A stretch of 36,955 bases of DNA, taken from contig JADFXU010000025.1 of assembly GCA_015233365.1 (NCBI GenBank), positions 1-36,955 of the forward strand, read 5' to 3'. The notes under the pieces are model-generated. The model was not told where the DNA came from. It ran no database searches and saw only the letters and a program-made list of their open reading frames with translations. Position 1 is the first letter of the stretch, and the number at the start of each line of letters is the position of its first letter. Origin of the DNA: Nitrospirota bacterium. Lineage in GTDB: Bacteria; Nitrospirota; Thermodesulfovibrionia; Thermodesulfovibrionales; Dissulfurispiraceae. Shown one piece after another: positions 32,246-36,955 of the stretch. A program made the position numbers and the translations under genes.

Positions 32246-32569
32246 CTATTCAATCGATTTCACATTAAGATAATTCGGCCCGAAATCTACAGGATATCCT
32301 TCAGTCAAATCGCCTTTAACTGTAACTTTTTTATCTATATACTTATCGAGGTTGATGTGATCACTTTTCAAGGCATACAATGTTTTTCCGTTATCATCCA
32401 TTAAAACGTGTGTTCCATACATGTATGTTGTTATCCCCTGTTTTTTTACTATTCCCACCGATACTACCCCATTGCCATCTGTCGTATTTTGTGCAAATGA
32501 AGCACAGGCAGCAAATAATATTATAGTGGAGATCAGTAAAACCTTCAGAAACATACGATGCTTGCTCAT
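32246..32569 (-). CDS. Small secreted protein, possible OB-fold
   Basis: A 107-aa exported protein. The signal peptide is FLKVLLISTIILFAACASFA. The mature part has the beta-rich pattern GIVKKQGITTYMYGTHVLMD, DNGKTLYALKSDHINLDKYI and DKKVTVKGDLTEGYPVDFGP. This spacing (a label, a residue turn, then YIDKKVTVKGxL) is typical of small OB-fold domains in periplasmic proteins. A perfect AAGGAGGAG ribosome site precedes the ATG. It follows the kinase 3 operon on the same strand by about 60 bases after a small ORF. Function unknown. Confidence 0.75.
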   Translation of the reverse strand: MSKHRMFLKVLLISTIILFAACASFAQNTTDGNGVVSVGIVKKQGITTYMYGTHVLMDDNGKTLYALKSDHINLDKYIDKKVTVKGDLTEGYPVDFGPNYLNVKSIE

Positions 32570-32626
32570 TTTTATCTCCTCCTTTCCACATAACGTGGGA
32601 AACAGATTTAAGAATACAGAGATAAT

Positions 32627-32701
32627 TTATTTGCTTCTGATATAGCTCAGGCCGACAAGGCTTCCCCAAAAGCCTCCCAAAATTCCGCTTAGAAGATTCA
32701 C
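32627..32701 (-). CDS. Possible 24-aa hydrophobic peptide coupled to regulator 3
   Basis: A GTG at 32701 overlaps the TGA of the regulator (GTGA), the classic geometry of translational coupling. The peptide VNLLSGILGGFWGSLVGLSY then IRSK is almost entirely a glycine-rich membrane helix with a basic end. There is no separate ribosome site, so translation would depend on re-initiation. Support is limited to the overlap and the strongly biased composition. Confidence 0.35.
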   Translation of the reverse strand: MNLLSGILGGFWGSLVGLSYIRSK

Positions 32702-34086
32702 GATATGGAAACTGATTCGAGGTCTATGCCCAACAGCCTGATCTTCTGCTGCAGGTTTTGCCTGTGGATATTGAGAAGTCTTCCCGCTTCAGATATGTTT
32801 CCGCCCGACTCGATCAGGGCGGCCATTATAATGCCCCTTTCAAACTGGGCCTTCGCGTCTTTAAGAGGCATGAGCGGTATCTTCTGCGCAGCATCACTGA
32901 GTTTCCTGCCTGTAAGTATATATTTGGGCAGATCGTCTTTCTGAATAACGGGTCCTGTAGTGAACGCTACGCCAAATTCAACGGCATTTTCCAGCTCCCT
33001 GATGTTGCCCGGAAAATGATAATTCAGGAGCAGTTGCATCGCTTCTTTTGAAATGCCTGAAATATTCTTCTCAGCGGCTTTGTCCTTGTGTTTTTCGATG
33101 AAATGGTTGACAAGGAGCGGAATATCTTCCTTCCTGTTCCTCAGCGGAGGCAGTTCAATGGGCATGACATTAAGCCTGTAGAAGAGGTCTTCCCTGAATT
33201 TCTTTTCGCCGATAGCCTTCTTTAAGTCGACGTTCGTCGCCGCAATCACCCTCACGTTCACTGTGCGCGGCTGCGTATCGCCGACCCTGTTAAAATCACC
33301 GCCCTGGAGCACCCTGAGCAGCTTCACCTGCAGCATTGGGGTCAGTTCACCTATTTCATCGAGAAGGAGTGTTCCCTTATTAGCTTCTTCAATAAGCCCT
33401 TTTTTATCAGCCACCGCACCGGTAAATGCGCCTTTGACGTGGCCGAACAGCTCTGATTCAATCAGCCCATCGGGAATTGCCCCGCAGTTCACTGTTACAA
33501 ATTTATTCCCTGCCCTCACACTGTTACTGTGAATGGCCCTGGCAACAAGCTCCTTGCCCGTGCCGGTTTCACCTGTAACAAGCACATTGCTCTCGCTGGA
33601 GGCGGCGTGGCGCATGACCCTGTATACTTCATGCATCCCGTCGCTGTTGCCTATAATGGTCTGAAACGAACAACGCTCCCCGATCTGGATCCGGAGCGCG
33701 ATGTTTTCACGGACGAGACGTTTTTTTTCAAGCGCCCTTCGCACCGGGATACGCACTTCATCGGGAGTAAAAGGCTTCAGGATAAAATCATAAATACCTT
33801 TTTTAACTGCTTCGACCGCAGAAGGGATTGTCCCGTATGCAGTAATAATTATGAAAATGCTGTCATGGGTATCCTCCTTGACTGCCTCGTAAAGCTCAAA
33901 GCCGCTCATTTCAGGCATCTTAAGGTCGGATATAATGAGGTCATAATTCTGCCGTTTAATCAGATCAACAGCCTTCAGGCTGCTCGTCGTCGACGAGGCC
34001 TCGATGCCTTCGGTTTCGAGTATGGCCTTTACAGCCTCGCAGACGCTCTCTTCATCATCAACCACGAGCGCATTGAATTTATCCAT
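32698..34086 (-). CDS. NtrC-family sigma54-dependent response regulator (system 3)
   Basis: A 462-aa activator. Receiver: acidic D10/D11, acceptor D54 in IISDLKMPEMSG, lysine in ILKPFT. The AAA+ domain has Walker A GETGTGKE at 172-179, GAFTGA at 219-224 and Walker B TLLLDEIGEL. The C-terminal helix-turn-helix is SGGNISEAGRLLNIHRQNLQ, more divergent from those of systems 1 and 2, so it probably reads a different site. It overlaps the kinase gene by 8 bases. Confidence 0.95.
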   Translation of the reverse strand: MDKFNALVVDDEESVCEAVKAILETEGIEASSTTSSLKAVDLIKRQNYDLIISDLKMPEMSGFELYEAVKEDTHDSIFIIITAYGTIPSAVEAVKKGIYDFILKPFTPDEVRIPVRRALEKKRLVRENIALRIQIGERCSFQTIIGNSDGMHEVYRVMRHAASSESNVLVTGETGTGKELVARAIHSNSVRAGNKFVTVNCGAIPDGLIESELFGHVKGAFTGAVADKKGLIEEANKGTLLLDEIGELTPMLQVKLLRVLQGGDFNRVGDTQPRTVNVRVIAATNVDLKKAIGEKKFREDLFYRLNVMPIELPPLRNRKEDIPLLVNHFIEKHKDKAAEKNISGISKEAMQLLLNYHFPGNIRELENAVEFGVAFTTGPVIQKDDLPKYILTGRKLSDAAQKIPLMPLKDAKAQFERGIIMAALIESGGNISEAGRLLNIHRQNLQQKIRLLGIDLESVSIS

Positions 34087-35737
34087 TTACAGGCAGCCTC
34101 ACGATAAATGTCGATCCTTTTCCAACAGTGCTCTCGACGTCAATTTCGCCGCTGTGCTGCTTAATAATACCATAACTCACGGCAAGGCCAAGGCCCGCGC
34201 CCTTTATGGCATCTCTGGTAGTAAAGAAAGGATCGAATATTTTGCCGATGTTCTCTTCGGGAATGCCGCAGCCGGTATCACTAAAAAGAATCTCCACGAA
34301 ACCGTCCTTTAATCTTGTAAGGACGTGTATTTTGCCGGGAGGCGTAATAGCATGCAGCGCGTTCAGCATCATATTCAGCACTACCTGGCCGAGCCGCTCG
34401 GCATCTGCAGATATATCCGGAAGATCACCGGAAAGGTCCGTTGTCAGTTCAATGTCTTTAAAGGCATCACGCGCGATCAGGGAATCGATTATTTCCCTTA
34501 CCGGCTGATTGACATCGCTTTTCACCAGCGTAACAGGCGTTTCCCTGGCAAAGCTCAAAAGCTGCCGGACAATATTACTTGCCCGCGCTGTCTCCTTTGC
34601 TATCATCTGCAGGCGCCCGCGGCGGGGGTCGTCCTCAGGCGTCTGCTCCAGCATAAGATTCGAGAATGTAAGCACGGACGTAAGCGGATTATTAATTTCG
34701 TGGGCGATGCCGGCTGCGAGTGTTCCTATCGAAGCCCGCTTCTCGGCCTCGACAAGTTGTGCCTGCTTCTCATGCAGTCTTTTTATCGTCAGCTCCAGGG
34801 AATTCACACTTTCTTTCAGCTTGGTTTCCATATCATTGAACGAACATTCAAGCGACGCAAGCTCATCATTGCCTTTGACTTCTATAGATTTTGAAAAATC
34901 TCCCATCGCAACATTTTTCGTCATCTCCTGCAGCTTGCGTATCGGTCCTGAAATGCTCCTGACAAGCTCCCGGTTGACAAGGCTGCCCAGTATAACCACA
35001 GTGAGCAGGCCGGCCAGGAGCAGCCGCATTGTCATCTTGACCGTCCGGTCAATATGCTCTCTCGTGTTCCTGGAGAGAGCTTCGGTCAGTGACTGCACCT
35101 CTCTAGCTTTAAGCCTCATTTTATCAATGCAAAACGCTTCATGCCTGAAGAGTTCGTAAAGCCTGAGCGCGTGTTCATGATATTTTACGGCAATCCCGTT
35201 CAAGCCGGCATTGATGAACGCCTTCTCGAAAACCTGAAAAGTTTTTTTATCTTTATACAACAACAGATTTTTCTCATATCTTCTTATTACAAGAAACTTG
35301 CCGAGCATTCCGCCTGTAAGCCGCCGCTCGACCGCCCTCCCCTCATCCCTTAATGCAGTCAATTGCTCCGACTGAGATTTATAATTACTAATCACCTTAT
35401 CCAGGAAATCCTCATATTCCTTAATCGAATGGAACATCAATTCATAACGGCCCCTGCCGATTTCATTAATGATCTCTTCCTGGGAGGCCCCGGAGTTCCG
35501 TTTCAGCGTGTCGAGATATCCCTTCAGTTCATTGATACTGGTTTGATCCTTGTAAAGCAGAAAGTTCTTCTCATACCTGCGCACCTCCAGAATGGTATTG
35601 TCAATGTTATCCACTGTTTCGACGAGATGCAGTTTCAAGGTAATAGAGAAGAGTTCTTTATAGGCAAAAATACTGAATGCAGTCGCTAGGCAAATAAAAA
35701 GGCCGAAACCGACATACAGTTTATTTCTTATCGTCAT
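34079..35737 (-). CDS. Sensor histidine kinase (system 3) with duplicated sensor motif
   Basis: A 552-aa membrane kinase. TM1 is at ~8-26. The periplasmic region of ~210 residues contains the motif twice, VRRYEKNFLLYKDQTS (52-67) and IRRYEKNLLLYKDKKT (151-166), consistent with two helical modules as in HBM-type sensors. TM2 is at ~237-254 and HAMP follows. H346 in AAGIAHEINNPLTSV is the phospho-acceptor. ATPase motifs are DTGCGIPEENIGKIFDPFF and GAGLGLAVSYGIIKQHSG. The pair with regulator 3 is coupled by an 8-base overlap. A TTGACA at 35795-35790 on the minus strand may be a -35 box, but no good -10 is seen. Confidence 0.95.
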   Translation of the reverse strand: MTIRNKLYVGFGLFICLATAFSIFAYKELFSITLKLHLVETVDNIDNTILEVRRYEKNFLLYKDQTSINELKGYLDTLKRNSGASQEEIINEIGRGRYELMFHSIKEYEDFLDKVISNYKSQSEQLTALRDEGRAVERRLTGGMLGKFLVIRRYEKNLLLYKDKKTFQVFEKAFINAGLNGIAVKYHEHALRLYELFRHEAFCIDKMRLKAREVQSLTEALSRNTREHIDRTVKMTMRLLLAGLLTVVILGSLVNRELVRSISGPIRKLQEMTKNVAMGDFSKSIEVKGNDELASLECSFNDMETKLKESVNSLELTIKRLHEKQAQLVEAEKRASIGTLAAGIAHEINNPLTSVLTFSNLMLEQTPEDDPRRGRLQMIAKETARASNIVRQLLSFARETPVTLVKSDVNQPVREIIDSLIARDAFKDIELTTDLSGDLPDISADAERLGQVVLNMMLNALHAITPPGKIHVLTRLKDGFVEILFSDTGCGIPEENIGKIFDPFFTTRDAIKGAGLGLAVSYGIIKQHSGEIDVESTVGKGSTFIVRLPVNG

Positions 35738-35801
35738 ATCCGGTAATTGTAAACAAAAAAAACGGAAAAAGTTAATACGGGAAAGGTTATGTCAAAGCGA
35801 C

Positions 35802-35838
35802 AAAACCGGGGGCGGTAATAATTACCGCCCCCGGTTTT
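35802..35838. terminator. Strong terminator hairpin after the two-TM protein gene
   Basis: Two perfect 18-bp arms (35802-35819 and 35821-35838) surround a one-base centre. The stem is GC-rich (CCGGGGGCGG) with AAAA/TTTT at its base, the form of a bidirectional Rho-independent terminator. It ends transcription of 35848-36558 and insulates the kinase 3 gene. Confidence 0.85.
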
Positions 35839-35847
35839 CCTGTTGTA

Positions 35848-36558
35848 CTACACTTCCTTTTTGATCTTTGATTTTTTCATATTGAGGCCCACTCCCTCGA
35901 ACGTATAGAAAATACCATAGCCCCACCACATAGTGTAAAGCACATAAAACAGAAGCAGCCCTGTAAGCAGCACTGCATGTTCGCTTACCTTCTGAGCATC
36001 GATTTTATAGAAGTTATAGGCGGGCTCGATTGCCTTTTTGTTCACATCGGAAACCGCCTTCGCCTCCTCAATCTTCTTCTCTTTCTTCATCCCCTTCTCA
36101 ATGGCCGACAGCGCCAGCCACCAATCCTTCATAACTTTCATTTCATCATACCCGTAGCGGCCCGATACTGCCTTGCCGTTGTTCTTGTACATTGCATCCG
36201 AATCCTGAAGCGCGCTTTTCAGCACAACACCAAGGTCTCCTCCCATCTTCAGCGTCGATTGCTTTATCTCAACCGTCGCTCCTGCCTGGGTGAAAAGCTT
36301 GGCCGTACGGGCCGCATCATCGGCCTTCTCAAGCTTCACGGTGGCGGTAAACTGCTTCCCGGTAAAAGGCTCCACCCCTTTGGCTACCTTCGGTATAAAA
36401 TACGATGACCCTTTGGCAAGCATGTTAAACGTTTCATCCGCGAACTCAAGCCCGTTTTTCCCGTTAAATACAGGTGAGAATATCAACAGAAGTACAACCA
36501 GAAAAGATAACCCGAAAAGAAGCCCTGTCCAAAACCGCTTTTTATGCTTAATAAGCAT
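35848..36558 (-). CDS. Two-TM envelope protein of unknown function, partner of TSUP permease
   Basis: A 236-aa protein with TM1 at ~9-27, a ~165-residue extracytoplasmic part and TM2 at ~194-214, ending in a basic tail. The soluble region includes FTGKQFTATVKLEKADDAAR and GATVEIKQSTLKMGGDLGVV. I do not recognise a characterised family. AGGAGGT precedes the ATG, and the upstream permease gene stops two bases before it, so the two are coupled. The pairing of a TSUP permease with a small membrane partner parallels the genes at 11323-12670. Confidence 0.75.
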   Translation of the reverse strand: MLIKHKKRFWTGLLFGLSFLVVLLLIFSPVFNGKNGLEFADETFNMLAKGSSYFIPKVAKGVEPFTGKQFTATVKLEKADDAARTAKLFTQAGATVEIKQSTLKMGGDLGVVLKSALQDSDAMYKNNGKAVSGRYGYDEMKVMKDWWLALSAIEKGMKKEKKIEEAKAVSDVNKKAIEPAYNFYKIDAQKVSEHAVLLTGLLLFYVLYTMWWGYGIFYTFEGVGLNMKKSKIKKEV

Positions 36559-36559
36559 C

Positions 36560-36955
36560 TTACACCTCCTCTTTAACCAGGGTCGCCTTTACATATTCAT
36601 CTTCTTCGCCCCTGAGCTTACCGATATTCTTTACAAACATGCTGATCACCCAAACCGCAAAAAAACCTACCACTAACCAGAATATCACATTGCCGACCGA
36701 TTCGATCATTTTCACTGTGGGTTTCGCTACATTTATTATTTCGAACTCTACCAGCTTCTTCGGCAGCGTTGCAGCCCTGTTAATAAACCCTGCAAGGATC
36801 GATACTGCATAAAATCCCCTTATGTGGATACCTTTTACTACCTTCGTCGTCAGTGCGCCCACCTGGATGCCGATCAGCGAGCCCAAAAGCATCCCCATTG
36901 CCAATGTGTAAAATACATACCCGTATATTGCATATTGCACTATTGAGGCCAGCCC
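36560..36955 (-). CDS. TauE/SafE (TSUP) family permease, C-terminal part
   Basis: The gene runs off the right edge of the window. The visible ~131 residues include LAMGMLLGSLIGIQVGALTT and KGIHIRGFYAVSILAGFINR, matching the last helices of TSUP permeases (compare GSLFGIQLGAIGTTYVKPFV in the permease at 11323). A further membrane helix (VIFWLVVGFFAVWVISMF) and an acidic tail follow. The start is outside the window; an internal ATG at 36940 is not the start, because the frame is open to the edge. Confidence 0.75.
   Translation of the reverse strand, partial: GLASIVQYAIYGYVFYTLAMGMLLGSLIGIQVGALTTKVVKGIHIRGFYAVSILAGFINRAATLPKKLVEFEIINVAKPTVKMIESVGNVIFWLVVGFFAVWVISMFVKNIGKLRGEEDEYVKATLVKEEV

Noticed and set aside
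34509-35159. 216-codon plus-strand frame
   Set aside because: It lies opposite kinase 3, is serine-rich and has no recognisable domain.

Overview
The window is a dense bacterial chromosome segment. It encodes many membrane sensors, sigma54-type regulators, universal stress proteins and oxyanion transporters. The mix (three NtrC-type histidine kinase/regulator pairs, TauE/SafE permeases, tandem Usp proteins, a DHH phosphoesterase, a DUF3300/DUF2950 pair) suggests an anaerobic or metabolically versatile environmental Gram-negative of the Nitrospirota/Desulfobacterota type. No rRNA or other phylogenetic marker is present, so this is an inference. I saw no tRNA, rRNA or CRISPR array.

Layout. 0-3.5 kb: a truncated membrane sensor, pstS, and a DUF47-PiT phosphate-uptake operon. 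3.5-13.4 kb: ten genes all on the minus strand with short gaps, probably one transcription unit or a few nested ones. In transcription order they encode a 58-aa helical protein, a Usp-like protein, a small membrane protein, a TauE/SafE permease, a tandem Usp, a histidine kinase, an NtrC-type regulator, a lipoprotein, a PstS-like binding protein and a chemoreceptor with a very large sensor region. Upstream lie two identical-arm palindromes (GTTGCA-N3-TGCAAC) and a sigma54-like -24 element. 13.7-17.1 kb: the frameshifted tail of a 3-hydroxyacyl-CoA dehydrogenase, an enoyl-CoA hydratase, a Spy-like protein, a sulfotransferase-like protein and several very small ORFs.

17.2-22.2 kb: a PHP phosphoesterase, then a DUF3300-DUF2950-Lon operon. 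The Lon is the most striking gene in the window. It lacks the usual N-terminal substrate-binding domain and carries a complete response-regulator receiver domain inserted just before the AAA+ module, so it looks like a phosphorylation-controlled Lon protease. 22.2-26.3 kb: an O-methyltransferase/hydrolase pair, ettA (ABC-F) behind a long, strongly self-complementary leader, and a HepT/MntA toxin-antitoxin pair. 26.3-27.0 kb: a gene-poor scar with two arrays of ~22-bp direct repeats that resemble the ends of IS21-type elements.

27.0-30.2 kb: a second kinase/NtrC pair followed by a second copy of the 58-aa protein. 30.2-32.2 kb: a block bounded by inverted ~34-bp repeats that holds a zinc ribbon, a pentapeptide-repeat protein and a DHH phosphoesterase. 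32.2-35.7 kb: a small secreted protein and a third kinase/NtrC pair with a possible coupled 24-aa peptide. 35.8 kb to the end: a strong terminator, a two-TM protein and the tail of a second TauE/SafE-like permease.

The themes tie together. All three kinases share an RRxEKNFxLY-type motif in their sensor regions. The 58-aa family occurs beside two of the three kinase/regulator systems and is fused to a Usp-like domain. Several genes concern phosphate or other oxyanions.
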